Of a DNA stretch of 16,488 bases, positions 1 to 7,800 are shown piece after piece. The translations under genes and the position numbers were made by a program. The stretch is taken from NCBI GenBank assembly GCA_011046405.1, contig DSAR01000202.1:1-16488 (forward strand), read 5' to 3'. The notes under the pieces are model-generated. The model had not been told where the DNA came from and searched no databases. It saw nothing but the letters and a program-made list of their open reading frames with translations. Origin of the DNA: Chloroflexota bacterium. GTDB lineage: Bacteria; Chloroflexota; Anaerolineae; B4-G1. The number at the start of each line of letters is the position of its first letter. The stretch's first letter is position 1.

Positions 1-2118
1 CCGCTGATCCCAGCGCAGCCCATTGGGGCCGACGATCTCGATCACGCGGTGGTAGCGGCGGGAGGGCTGTTTCCAGGCGGTCCAGAACAGGTCGATTCGC
101 CCTGGGGCGTCGGCGCCCGATGGGATACTCGTGCTCGCTTGATTGAAGCCCAGCAGCTTCAGGCCATCCTCGAAGGAGACGTCGCCTGGAAAGTCGGTCA
201 CCAGGCGCGCCAACCCCGGCCGGTGCAGGGGGGTGTTGAGGCGCGGCAGCAGCAGGACGGCGCCGAAGAGCGCGAGTCCCCACACGATCCAACCCGGCGA
301 GAGCCGTTCGACGCTCGGCGAGTGTTGTCGGGCGGGTGATGCGGTCGATGTGGGATACAGGGCGACGAAGAGCAGCGCGACGAGGCTAAGGAGGGAGACC
401 CCATTCGCCCAGCGCCGCAGCGGGGTCTCGCCGAAGCGGACTGCCACGTCGTGCGTCCCCTCAGGGACCGCGAAGGTGATCCGCCCGGAGGGCGTGTCCG
501 GCGTGATGGGGACGGCCTCGCCGTCGACCGTGACCCGCCAACCGGGATAATAGAAGGCGTTGTACGTCGCCGTGAACACTTCCGTGCTCGTGATCCACAG
601 GTTCGCGCCGACAGGCCGCGCTTCTGCTTTGAAAGTGAACGTCGCGCCAGATGGGACTTTCTCGGGATCCAGCAGCGCCGTCGGCCGCGCCGTCGGCATC
701 TCCTGGACCGTGCGGGGGAGATATTCCCCCTTGGCGGTCGTCCCGATGGTGTGGGAATCCCGCTCGAATTGGGCGATGTAGGCGGCTACGGCGCCAGCGC
801 CGGCGTCCGCGGACGCTGGCGCGAGGTCGGGGGTGTCGACGGGGCAGTATCGCGGGTCGTGCCAGAAGAGCGAGCTGAAGATCAGAAGCAGGATGAATCC
901 CCCGGCGACCAGCGATCCGCGCCAGTCTGCGCCGCTTGAGAGCAGGTCGCCCGAAGCCGCGATCAATATCGCCAGGCACAGCGCCGCCGGCCCCAGCAAG
1001 CGCCAGGGGAACTGGACGTATTTCAGCAGGGGGACGTGATCCCACACCACGCGGCTGCTGGCGGTGGTCAGCCAGGCGTAGCCCAGCAGCGCGACGGTGA
1101 AGAACAGGATGACGTAGCGTCGTCGTCGTTGCTTGGCATGCTCGTGGGCGCGGTGGCGGCGGCGCCAAAGGCCGATTAGGGCCGGCAGCCCCAACAGCGC
1201 GAGGATCAACCCGAGCGTCCGAGGCGGCGATGGATTCAGCAGGTCGGGGTGGACGGCGCGCGGGGCGGCGAATAACTCTTTCAGCCGGATGAAATTGTTC
1301 CAATAGACGAAGACCGGCGGGACGAGCAGCCGGTCGCTGTGCACGTGGGCCCGTTCGGACAGGGCCGGCAGCCAGAAAAAGGTCGTCAGCGCCAGGCCGA
1401 GCAGGATGGCCCCCCCGGCGAGCGCCAAGCGGCGGCAGCGCGTCCGGTTGTCTGGCGCGAAGGCGACGACGCTCGCCAGGCCGTAGGCCGCCAGGAGCGG
1501 GCTGAAGATGAGCGCGAAGACGTTGTGCGTCAAGAGGATCGCCGCGTAAGCGAGCGACGCCACCGCCGCGTAACGCTGGCCGGTCCCACGCGCCAGCCGT
1601 CCCATCCCCCACAGCGCCAGCGGCAGCAGAGGCCAGGCCGCCGTCTCCGCCAGATTCGCCCGGAAGTAGGCGTCGTAGGCCAGGTAAGGGGCGTAGGCGT
1701 AGGCCACGGCAGCGAGCAGACTGGCGCGGGGTGAGAAGTGATCGCGCGCTAACAGGTAGGCGCTCAGGCCGGCGCCCACCGTCGCCAGGGCGAAGGCAGC
1801 GACGAGGGCGATTTTGAGGTCGGGTGTGACCAGGCTCAGCGCCAGGGCGGCGTAGTAGGATAGCGGCGCGTAGAAGTTGAAGAATGGGTATCCATATCCC
1901 AGCGCCATATCCGGCGCCCAGCGGCTGTACAGGACGCCCCGTTGAACGAGGGTCTGTAGTTGGGCCAGGCGCAGGAAGTGGAAGGTCATATCGTCCGAGC
2001 AGACGAATTCCAGCCGGAACCAAGGACGGATCGCCGCCAGGCAGAGAGCGACGACGCTCAGGGGGGCGACGAAGAGGCTTGGTTTCAGTCCCCGCAGGTG
2101 CTTAAACAGTCGGTCCAT
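1..2118 (-). CDS. PTPS-related (PF10131-like) multi-pass membrane protein, candidate GT-C glycosyltransferase; C-terminus cut by window edge
   Basis: The reading frame stays open from the ATG at 2116-2118 to base 1 (706 codons), so the C-terminus lies outside the window. A hydrophobic N-terminal stretch is followed by an SDDMTFHFLR segment (Asp43, His47), then WAPD (67-70), many membrane segments, RANLAE (153-158), LLTHN (195-199) and QFPWRLLGP (369-377). A soluble part has YYPGWRVTVDG (523-533) and VPEGTHDVAVRFG (551-563), then two more membrane segments near 573-586 and 610-625. From about residue 650 it starts the beta-rich module seen in the two downstream-named neighbours. It is a clear paralogue of the gene at 2126-5560, motif by motif. 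The family name comes from PF10131 ('6-pyruvoyl-tetrahydropterin synthase related'), but no pterin enzyme is visible. The layout (acidic residue plus His in the first outside loop, many helices, outside beta domain) suggests a GT-C-like transferase; this is inference. Its start lies 7 bases past the upstream gene's stop, with GGAG 12 bases before the ATG, so it is probably co-translated. Confidence 0.85.
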   Translation of the reverse strand, partial: MDRLFKHLRGLKPSLFVAPLSVVALCLAAIRPWFRLEFVCSDDMTFHFLRLAQLQTLVQRGVLYSRWAPDMALGYGYPFFNFYAPLSYYAALALSLVTPDLKIALVAAFALATVGAGLSAYLLARDHFSPRASLLAAVAYAYAPYLAYDAYFRANLAETAAWPLLPLALWGMGRLARGTGQRYAAVASLAYAAILLTHNVFALIFSPLLAAYGLASVVAFAPDNRTRCRRLALAGGAILLGLALTTFFWLPALSERAHVHSDRLLVPPVFVYWNNFIRLKELFAAPRAVHPDLLNPSPPRTLGLILALLGLPALIGLWRRRHRAHEHAKQRRRRYVILFFTVALLGYAWLTTASSRVVWDHVPLLKYVQFPWRLLGPAALCLAILIAASGDLLSSGADWRGSLVAGGFILLLIFSSLFWHDPRYCPVDTPDLAPASADAGAGAVAAYIAQFERDSHTIGTTAKGEYLPRTVQEMPTARPTALLDPEKVPSGATFTFKAEARPVGANLWITSTEVFTATYNAFYYPGWRVTVDGEAVPITPDTPSGRITFAVPEGTHDVAVRFGETPLRRWANGVSLLSLVALLFVALYPTSTASPARQHSPSVERLSPGWIVWGLALFGAVLLLPRLNTPLHRPGLARLVTDFPGDVSFEDGLKLLGFNQASTSIPSGADAPGRIDLFWTAWKQPSRRYHRVIEIVGPNGLRWDQR

Positions 2119-2125
2119 CAATGGT

Positions 2126-5100
2126 CTATTCTCCGATCCGGATCGTCGTCGGGAGCGCCAGATGATCCACCTGGATGGCCCGTTCATTCTCAAAGGCGAC
2201 AAGGCGCTGGTCAGTCGCCGGGTCGTAGAGGCCGATCAACAGGACGTATTCCTCCTCTTCCCCCTCGGGCGTCTCAGGCGGGATGGTCAGGACGTGCGCG
2301 TCGGCGACGAACTCGCCCGGCAGCCAGCCGGTCGTTGGGCGGGTTCCGCCGGCGGGGACCCGGTCGCTCTGGGCGACGATGTTTCCTTCTCTCACCAGGT
2401 GGACGAAGACGACGTAACCGGTGTCCGCCGTCTCCCGCGCCTGCCAATGGAGCGTCACCGTGAATGGCTGACCGGGAGAGATCGCTGTCTCGTCCAGGTC
2501 GTAGCCGATGAGGGCGGCGACGGGCGCAGCGTCGTCGTCGAAGGTCACCGTAGGCGAGATGGGATGCTGGATGGCCGGCGGGTCGAAGCGGCGTTTCGGT
2601 ACGCGTACGTCAACGCGCGTCAAAGGGACGCGCGTCAAAGGGACGCGCGTCAAAGGGACGCGCGTCAAGGGAACGGGCGTTTCAGCCGCCGATTGGCTGA
2701 CGAGCCGGCCGGCTGCGTCTTGCAAATCGACGTACAGGCCGTACACCCCTGCCGGCGTATCCGCCGGGACCAGAAGCGCGTGCCCGTGGCGGACGACGTC
2801 GCCGGCGCGCCAAGCGGAGGTGGGGTAACTCGCCCGTCCCGGCGGCGCGAGCTCGCGCGCGATTTCGCGGGCGACGACGCGCTGCTCCTCGCCGGGCGTG
2901 GCGAGGGAGATGACGGTGGTGTAATCGTCCAATGGATCGTCGACGCTCTGCGCTTGCCAATAGAGCGTGAAAGGCAGGTGGCCGCCGGCGTCGACCTGGT
3001 CGGGCGGTGGGTCGAATCCGAGCAGGCGCAAGCCGCTGGGGTTTTCCCGGGCCAGCGCGGGGACGTCATCGTCGCCAGTTTCCCATCGATGGGCGATGTC
3101 GATTTTCGCCGGATCAAACGGGTGAGCGGGACGGATGATTTGTACGGCGGCGATAGGGTGGGAGACGCCGACGGGCGCCCCGCTCGCGTCGCGCACCTCG
3201 AGCCGCCGGCCGGTGTCGACGTCGTAAACGGCGACCTGGAGCGTGTACGCGCCGGGCGGCGTCCCGGGCCAGGGGGCCAGCCGGTGCAGGTCGCGGGCGT
3301 AGCTATTCAGATCCCAGCGGGAGGTCGGGTAACCGGCCGGGTGTTGGCTGTCCTCCTGCCCGTAGAGACGACCCTGCTCGTCCACCAGGTGCAGGGCGAT
3401 GCTGTAATCGGTATCGAGCGGCGCTTGCGCCCGCCAATAGAGCGTCACGTCCAGGAGACCATCCGCCCGGACTGTGAATGAGTCGATGTCGTAACCCATC
3501 AGTTCCATCTCGCCGCCGAAACCGGCCTGGAGCGGCGTCTGTACCCCCGCTACGCTCTGGCCGTCGAAACGGGTGCGGCGAAGCGGCGTCGGGTAGTGAT
3601 CCAGATAGACGTGTTTGACGGCGAACAACGAGACGACGAGCAGGAGGATCACGAAGCCCCCAAACATACGTCGCCCTCTCTCTTCTCTCTCTCCTCTCCC
3701 CTCTCTCCCGGCGAATGGGCCGAGGGCCAGGAAGATGATCAATAGGATGGCGGCGCTGGCGATCGATATGCCGGCGGCCCAGCGGCGCAGGGACGTGTTC
3801 CCGAAACGGACGGTCACGCGATGCTCGCCGGCGGGGACGTCGACGCCGATGAGGCCGTGCTCGCCCACCGGACGCAGGTCGACCGGCCGCCCGTCAAGCG
3901 TCGCCTGCCATCCGGGGAAGAAGTACCAGTTGAAGACTGCCGTCAGGTCAGCGTCGGATTGGAGGCGCACGTCGGCCGAGGTCAGGGTGTAATCGGCCGC
4001 CAGGATTTTCACCTCGGAGGGCAAGGCGCTTTCGTCCAGGCGGGGGATGACGCCGTGATCAGATGCTTCGTAGAGCGACAATAGGCTGCCGGGCGGTGGG
4101 AGCGCCTCGACCCAGATGGGTAAGTAATCGCCGGCCGACGTCGTGCCCAATGCGCCGGTCTCCCGCTCGAAGGCGATCGTCTGGCTGGGCGTGGGTTCCG
4201 ATTGTGACGGGTAGTAGGAGGGGAAGAGCCAGGTCAGAGCGAAGGCTAGCATCACCGCGATTAGCGTGGGCATAATGATGAGCCGATGTGCGCGGTCGGA
4301 GAAGGGTAGATACATCGTACTGGCCCCGGCCAACACCGCCAGGAACAGGCTGGCTGGTCCCAGGAAACGCCATGGAAATTGAACGAAGCGCAGCAGGGGC
4401 ACACGATCCCAGATCCCGATGGAGAGCGGCAGCATCATCGCCGTGAGCGCCAACACGCCTGCCCATAGCAGAAAGATATGGAGACGGATTTCCTCTAAAT
4501 CCCTCAAGATGGGCGGACGGGCTTGCTCGGGATCCATCAAAGTGAAGGCCAGTTTCAGGCTTGCAGCGACGAAGGCCGCCCCCAGACCCGCGAGCAGTGC
4601 CAGGATCAGCTGGGGCCAGCCCAAGCTGCGCGGCGTGTCTGGGCTGATGAGGCGTGGGTCGACCGGCTGGGGCGCGGCCAATATCTGGCTCAGGCTGACG
4701 AAATTGTTGCGATAATCCAGGTTGGCGGGGGCGTAGAGTTGGTGGATCTGGACGTATTCCTTCTCGAAGAAGGCCGGCGCCCAGAAGAAAGCGGCCAATC
4801 CCAATCCCAATAACAACGCACCACCCAGGAGGAGCAGGGGAGCTGGGGAGCGGGGGAGCGGCTGACGCGCCGTTGACGGGAGATTTTTCTTGTTGTATAC
4901 GATCCATAAAAAAGCGGCGTACAGGATGAGCAGCGGGGCAACGATGAGGGCTGTGATGTTATGCGTGAGCAGGAGCGCCGCCCAGAATAGGCTGGTGAGG
5001 AGGAAATCTTTCCGACGGCGGTAGCGGATCAGATTTCTCAGGGACCAGAAGGGAAAGGGGAGCAGGGCCATACCCCAGGCTTCCGCCAGAGCGCCCCGGT

Positions 5101-5560
5101 GGATGAGGTTGTAGAGAAAGTAGGGCGCGTAGACGTAGGCCGCTGCTGCGATCAGGTCTGCCGGCTGTTCGAAGAGATCGTGCGCCGTCAGGTAGGCGCC
5201 CAGGCCGGCGACGAAGGCGGCGAGGATGAAGGCGCCCAGGAGCGCCTGCTGGGTGTTCAACCCGATCAAGCGCAGCGGCTCGGCCAGGTAATAGCTCAGG
5301 GGGGCGTAGTAGTTGAACAGGGGAAAGCCGTAGCCAAATCCCAGGTCGGGCGCCCAGCGTGGGTAGAGAATCCCATGGCGTATGCAGCGGTGGAATTGGG
5401 CCAGGCGGTGGTAGTGTAGCAGGCCGTCGGCGCTCCAGGGCAACCGGCCCCGCAATAGCGGCTGGATGGCGAGCAGTGGTATGGCAATGAGGAGAAGCCA
5501 AACGCTCGGCATGGCTTGTCGTCGCCAGAGTGATTTTAGGCGGTTGAGCAATTGCTTCAT
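2126..5560 (-). CDS. Large PTPS-related membrane protein with three C-terminal beta-rich modules; candidate GT-C glycosyltransferase
   Basis: The protein has 1144 residues. Residues 1-650 are a multi-pass membrane part: an N-terminal helix near 20-36, the SADGLLHYHRL motif (Asp45, His49), WAPDLGFGYGFPLFNYYAPLS, LLTHN, QFPWRFLGP, then YFFPGWQATLDG and PAGEHRVTVRFG. Each has a counterpart in the gene at 1-2118. A charged linker near 617-630 precedes a last helix. The rest looks extracytoplasmic and holds three copies of one module, roughly at 684-813, 842-960 and 1013-1144, each with a GYD/GFD start, a YWRA/YWQA/HWQA core and a P-x-G-x-Y tail. A PLTRV repeat (about 963-983) joins modules 2 and 3. 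No substrate can be read from the sequence, so the glycosyltransferase role is inferred from the fold pattern and neighbours. The ATG at 5560 has GAGG 8 bases upstream. A promoter-like sequence lies about 170 bases upstream, so expression may be partly independent of the GT39 gene. Confidence 0.87.
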   Translation of the reverse strand: MKQLLNRLKSLWRRQAMPSVWLLLIAIPLLAIQPLLRGRLPWSADGLLHYHRLAQFHRCIRHGILYPRWAPDLGFGYGFPLFNYYAPLSYYLAEPLRLIGLNTQQALLGAFILAAFVAGLGAYLTAHDLFEQPADLIAAAAYVYAPYFLYNLIHRGALAEAWGMALLPFPFWSLRNLIRYRRRKDFLLTSLFWAALLLTHNITALIVAPLLILYAAFLWIVYNKKNLPSTARQPLPRSPAPLLLLGGALLLGLGLAAFFWAPAFFEKEYVQIHQLYAPANLDYRNNFVSLSQILAAPQPVDPRLISPDTPRSLGWPQLILALLAGLGAAFVAASLKLAFTLMDPEQARPPILRDLEEIRLHIFLLWAGVLALTAMMLPLSIGIWDRVPLLRFVQFPWRFLGPASLFLAVLAGASTMYLPFSDRAHRLIIMPTLIAVMLAFALTWLFPSYYPSQSEPTPSQTIAFERETGALGTTSAGDYLPIWVEALPPPGSLLSLYEASDHGVIPRLDESALPSEVKILAADYTLTSADVRLQSDADLTAVFNWYFFPGWQATLDGRPVDLRPVGEHGLIGVDVPAGEHRVTVRFGNTSLRRWAAGISIASAAILLIIFLALGPFAGREGRGEREERGRRMFGGFVILLLVVSLFAVKHVYLDHYPTPLRRTRFDGQSVAGVQTPLQAGFGGEMELMGYDIDSFTVRADGLLDVTLYWRAQAPLDTDYSIALHLVDEQGRLYGQEDSQHPAGYPTSRWDLNSYARDLHRLAPWPGTPPGAYTLQVAVYDVDTGRRLEVRDASGAPVGVSHPIAAVQIIRPAHPFDPAKIDIAHRWETGDDDVPALARENPSGLRLLGFDPPPDQVDAGGHLPFTLYWQAQSVDDPLDDYTTVISLATPGEEQRVVAREIARELAPPGRASYPTSAWRAGDVVRHGHALLVPADTPAGVYGLYVDLQDAAGRLVSQSAAETPVPLTRVPLTRVPLTRVPLTRVDVRVPKRRFDPPAIQHPISPTVTFDDDAAPVAALIGYDLDETAISPGQPFTVTLHWQARETADTGYVVFVHLVREGNIVAQSDRVPAGGTRPTTGWLPGEFVADAHVLTIPPETPEGEEEEYVLLIGLYDPATDQRLVAFENERAIQVDHLALPTTIRIGE
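2613..2672 (-). repeat. 15-bp in-frame tandem repeat, four units, encoding PLTRV x4
   Basis: The 15-base unit ACGCGCGTCAAAGGG (plus strand) occurs at 2613, 2628 and 2643 identically and at 2658 with small changes; a decayed fifth copy begins at 2673. Because 15 is a multiple of three, gain or loss of units keeps the frame and only changes the length of a Pro-Leu-Thr-Arg-Val linker between modules 2 and 3 of the encoded membrane protein. The near-identity of the copies suggests recent slippage or duplication. Confidence 0.95.
3674..3709. repeat. 36-base pure pyrimidine/purine low-complexity tract inside a coding region
   Basis: On the plus strand every base from 3674 to 3709 is C or T, mostly CT dinucleotides; the coding (minus) strand is therefore pure purine. 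It encodes a highly charged Arg/Glu/Gly linker (about REGRGEREERGR) of the 1144-residue membrane protein, just before its last membrane helix and the C-terminal modules. The tract is exactly 12 codons long and is absent from the matching place in the paralogue at 1-2118, so it looks like a slippage-prone insert. Confidence 0.85.
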
Positions 5561-5597
5561 ATTGAGCGCCTCGTAAAGTGTTGGTGCGTGTTTTTGC

Positions 5598-5646
5598 CAC
5601 GAATTTCACGAATTAACGCAAATTGTGGGCCCAATTCTAATTCGTG
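5598..5646. repeat. CACGAAT palindromic intergenic element, copy 1
   Basis: Two CACGAAT words start 9 bases apart (5598, 5607). The second, extended to CACGAATTA (5607-5615), is a perfect inverted match to TAATTCGTG (5638-5646). Inside this stem, AATTG (5621-5625) pairs with CAATT (5632-5636) around the loop TGGGCC. The result is a two-part hairpin in the predicted leader of the gene that starts at 5560. It resembles the element at 14168-14231. It is not followed by a clear T-run on either strand, so it is not a standard intrinsic terminator. Confidence 0.8.
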
Positions 5647-5662
5647 CTAGATTTCAGTTCGT

Positions 5663-5692
5663 CTTCATTCAACTTCATTCAACTTCATTCAA
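5663..5692. repeat. 10-bp tandem repeat, three exact units
   Basis: CTTCATTCAA is repeated exactly at 5663, 5673 and 5683, and partial CTTCA-type words continue to about 5700. The repeat lies between the predicted promoter at 5728-5755 and the start codon at 5560, so it would be transcribed as part of the minus-strand leader. Confidence 0.9.
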
Positions 5693-5727
5693 CAACTTCA
5701 GCAACACTCAAGAAGGGAGACTATCAA

Positions 5728-5755
5728 ATTTTACCGTATCTGGTGTTTCCGTCAA
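5728..5755 (-). promoter_or_regulatory. Sigma-70-like promoter for the two PTPS-related genes
   Basis: Read on the minus strand, TTGACG (5755-5750) and TAAAAT (5733-5728) are separated by 16 bases. Each hexamer differs from consensus at one base. The promoter begins 7 bases past the stop of the GT39 gene and would give a leader of roughly 160 bases before the ATG at 5560. The spacing equals that of the promoter at 10667-10694. Predicted only. Confidence 0.5.
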
Positions 5756-5762
5756 GGGCTAT

Positions 5763-7769
5763 TTATTCAGCGGGGGGAGAGACGGTGACGTAACCCAGGA
5801 GAAGGCGTTCCTCACTCTTGTCCACGCCTGGGCCAGCGTCGTCGAGCGACAGCCGCTCGCCCGTCGATTTGTCGTATAGTCCCACCATGAGCGCGTAACG
5901 GCCCGGCGAGATAGCCTGAGGAATGAGCAAGGCCCGCCGGTCGATCACCTCTTCACCAATCGACCAGGTTGTGGTCGGCGCCAGCCCGTTGTGAGGCGGG
6001 CCGTCGTTCTGGGCGAGAGGGGGCGCGTTGGGATGTCCCAGGTGGACGAAGACGTGGTAATCCCGTTCGAGGAGTTCCAGCGCCTGCCAGCGGAGCGGCA
6101 GGGGGAGCACGTCGCCCGGTTGGCTTTCGACGTCGATGGCGGGATACGTCAGCTTGACTCCTCTCTCGAACGTGGCGGTGTTTTCGATAGGCCCGATGCC
6201 GGGGAGATGGGCATCGGGGGCCAGATACAGGGTCAGTTGATGGTAGCCGTACCATTGACCTTTCAACTTATACGCATGCGCCTCCAGCCAGGCGGCGGGC
6301 AGATTGTCCTGATCCTGGGAGGCGATGCGATAGTTGAGCAACCACAGGCGCGGGTGTTTCTCGAAGATCGCCGATAGGGCAGAAGCCGCTTCATCGGGAT
6401 CATAATGGGTTCGGTAGAGGGTGAGGTCATTGCCGGGATAGTAACTCATCACGTAACCGGCCTGCCAGATGTAGTTGTAGGCCAGCGCGTCGCCCGGTTT
6501 AGATAGATTGCGCAGGTGAACGATGGCTGGCCGGAAATCCTCGTTCTGGTTGATTGGCCTCGTGTAGAGGCGAGTCAGATCGTTCATCCACAGGCCGGTG
6601 ACGCCAATCGCCAGCAGAATGATGCTGCCTCTGCCGATGGACAGTAGGTTGGGGCGAAGAGGAAAGCGACGATTCAGGCATCGTTCTAGCGTGACGATAC
6701 CCTGGGCGACCAGGAGGTAATAAGGCGCCCCCAGATAGAGCAAAAACCGGGGTGAGAAGAAGGAGAAACGGGATTGGAGCAGATAGGCGAGGAGCAATGG
6801 GACGCCAAACCACGTACTCATGAAGAGCGGTTCCGAGCGCCGGCTACGAGCGATGAGCCCTCCCAGGGCCGCCAATCCTCCCAGAATGAGGGCTAGAACC
6901 GGCCAGGTATTGTAAAGGATCGGGCCGGCGCTCAGAGCCTGGATGATCTGGCCGATGCAGGCGAACAGGGAGAGCGGTGGCTGGTGAGAGACGTTCGCCG
7001 CTCCCTGAAACGCCGTGTCGAAGGTCAAGAGCACCCACGGGAGGATGAGTAAAGCACCTGCGCCAGCCGCCGCAATCCACCGGGCGGTCAGGACGAGCTC
7101 CTGTCGATAGCGACCGCGATGCACGACGCGCCAGGCCAGGCGCGACCCGGTCCAGAGACCCTGCCAGACGACGGCCAGAATCTGGTAGTAGTGGGCGCCG
7201 ACCGATAGGGCGACGCTCAGGGCGTAACCCAGGCCGTAACAGTTCCAGGCGGGGATTGCGCGCGGCGTGTTCGCTGAAGCGTATTTCAGTTTCTTGCCCC
7301 AGAGATAGACAGCGAGCAGGGAGAACGCAGCCGCGAACGTGTAACCCTTGGCCTCGCGGGCGTGGTATACGTGCAGCGGGGATAGAGCGACGAACCAGGT
7401 CGCCAACAGAGCGGCCCGGCGATTGATCAAGCGGCGGCCGATGGTCCAGGTGAGTGCGATGCTCACGACGTCGAAATACGCCGAGAGATAGCGTAGTGTG
7501 AAAGGCGATGTGCCGGCCAGATCGCTCCATCCCTTGAGCGCCAGGCGATGGGCGGGCGGATTGGTATCGTGGGTGGCGCGCACCTCTTCGACGAAGCCAG
7601 ATAAGCCGTAGTGGACGTAGTGCGCGTTGAGACCTTCGTCCCACCACAGGGGCTGGCGGCTCAATTGGGCCGTGCGCAGGGCGAATCCCACCAGCAGGAT
7701 GAGGATAATGATGGGGGCGAGGATCCATCGCTGGCTGGCACTGGGCCTGTCGTTGGACCTGGGGGGCAT
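5763..7769 (-). CDS. GT39-family membrane glycosyltransferase with C-terminal beta-rich module
   Basis: This protein probably transfers a sugar from a polyprenyl-phosphate donor outside the membrane. With the ATG at 7769 it has 668 residues. A helix at about 16-33 is followed by RQPLWWDEGLNAHYVHYGL, where Asp44-Glu45 fit the acidic pair of the first outside loop in ArnT/PMT-type GT-C enzymes. HDTNPPAHRLALKGW matches the usual second loop, and SPLHVYHAREAKGYT is also typical. Many helices follow. From about residue 528 to the end there is one copy of the beta-rich module (LPLRWQA, YHVFVHLG, PTTTWSIGE, SPGRYALMVGLYD, STGERL), as in the two neighbouring large proteins. A TTG at 7793 would add eight residues and sit 10 bases past the upstream stop, but has no ribosome-binding site. 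The ATG has only a weak GAAG upstream. The start is therefore uncertain by 24 bases. The sugar and acceptor are unknown. Confidence 0.85.
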   Translation of the reverse strand: MPPRSNDRPSASQRWILAPIIILILLVGFALRTAQLSRQPLWWDEGLNAHYVHYGLSGFVEEVRATHDTNPPAHRLALKGWSDLAGTSPFTLRYLSAYFDVVSIALTWTIGRRLINRRAALLATWFVALSPLHVYHAREAKGYTFAAAFSLLAVYLWGKKLKYASANTPRAIPAWNCYGLGYALSVALSVGAHYYQILAVVWQGLWTGSRLAWRVVHRGRYRQELVLTARWIAAAGAGALLILPWVLLTFDTAFQGAANVSHQPPLSLFACIGQIIQALSAGPILYNTWPVLALILGGLAALGGLIARSRRSEPLFMSTWFGVPLLLAYLLQSRFSFFSPRFLLYLGAPYYLLVAQGIVTLERCLNRRFPLRPNLLSIGRGSIILLAIGVTGLWMNDLTRLYTRPINQNEDFRPAIVHLRNLSKPGDALAYNYIWQAGYVMSYYPGNDLTLYRTHYDPDEAASALSAIFEKHPRLWLLNYRIASQDQDNLPAAWLEAHAYKLKGQWYGYHQLTLYLAPDAHLPGIGPIENTATFERGVKLTYPAIDVESQPGDVLPLPLRWQALELLERDYHVFVHLGHPNAPPLAQNDGPPHNGLAPTTTWSIGEEVIDRRALLIPQAISPGRYALMVGLYDKSTGERLSLDDAGPGVDKSEERLLLGYVTVSPPAE

Positions 7770-7800
7770 GTGCTTCACGATGGGCGTGGTCAAGGGAGCG

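Noticed and set aside
461..2023. Open frame of 520 codons on the minus strand
   Set aside because: It is a shifted-frame shadow of the membrane protein gene at 1-2118. Its translation is rich in Arg, Pro and Ala with no domain, whereas the other frame gives membrane helices and motifs shared with the paralogue.
2162..3481. Open frame of 439 codons on the plus strand
   Set aside because: It is antisense to the modules of the 1144-residue protein, has no recognisable domain, and is explained by high GC content and codon bias of the true gene.
2126..5560. 6-pyruvoyl-tetrahydropterin synthase activity
   Set aside because: The family label is historical. The protein is a large multi-pass membrane protein without the Zn-binding His pattern of the pterin enzyme.
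5625..5879. Small plus-strand open frame across the repeat region
   Set aside because: Its start lies inside the palindromic element, it runs through the tandem repeats and into the GT39 gene in antisense, and it has no ribosome-binding site.
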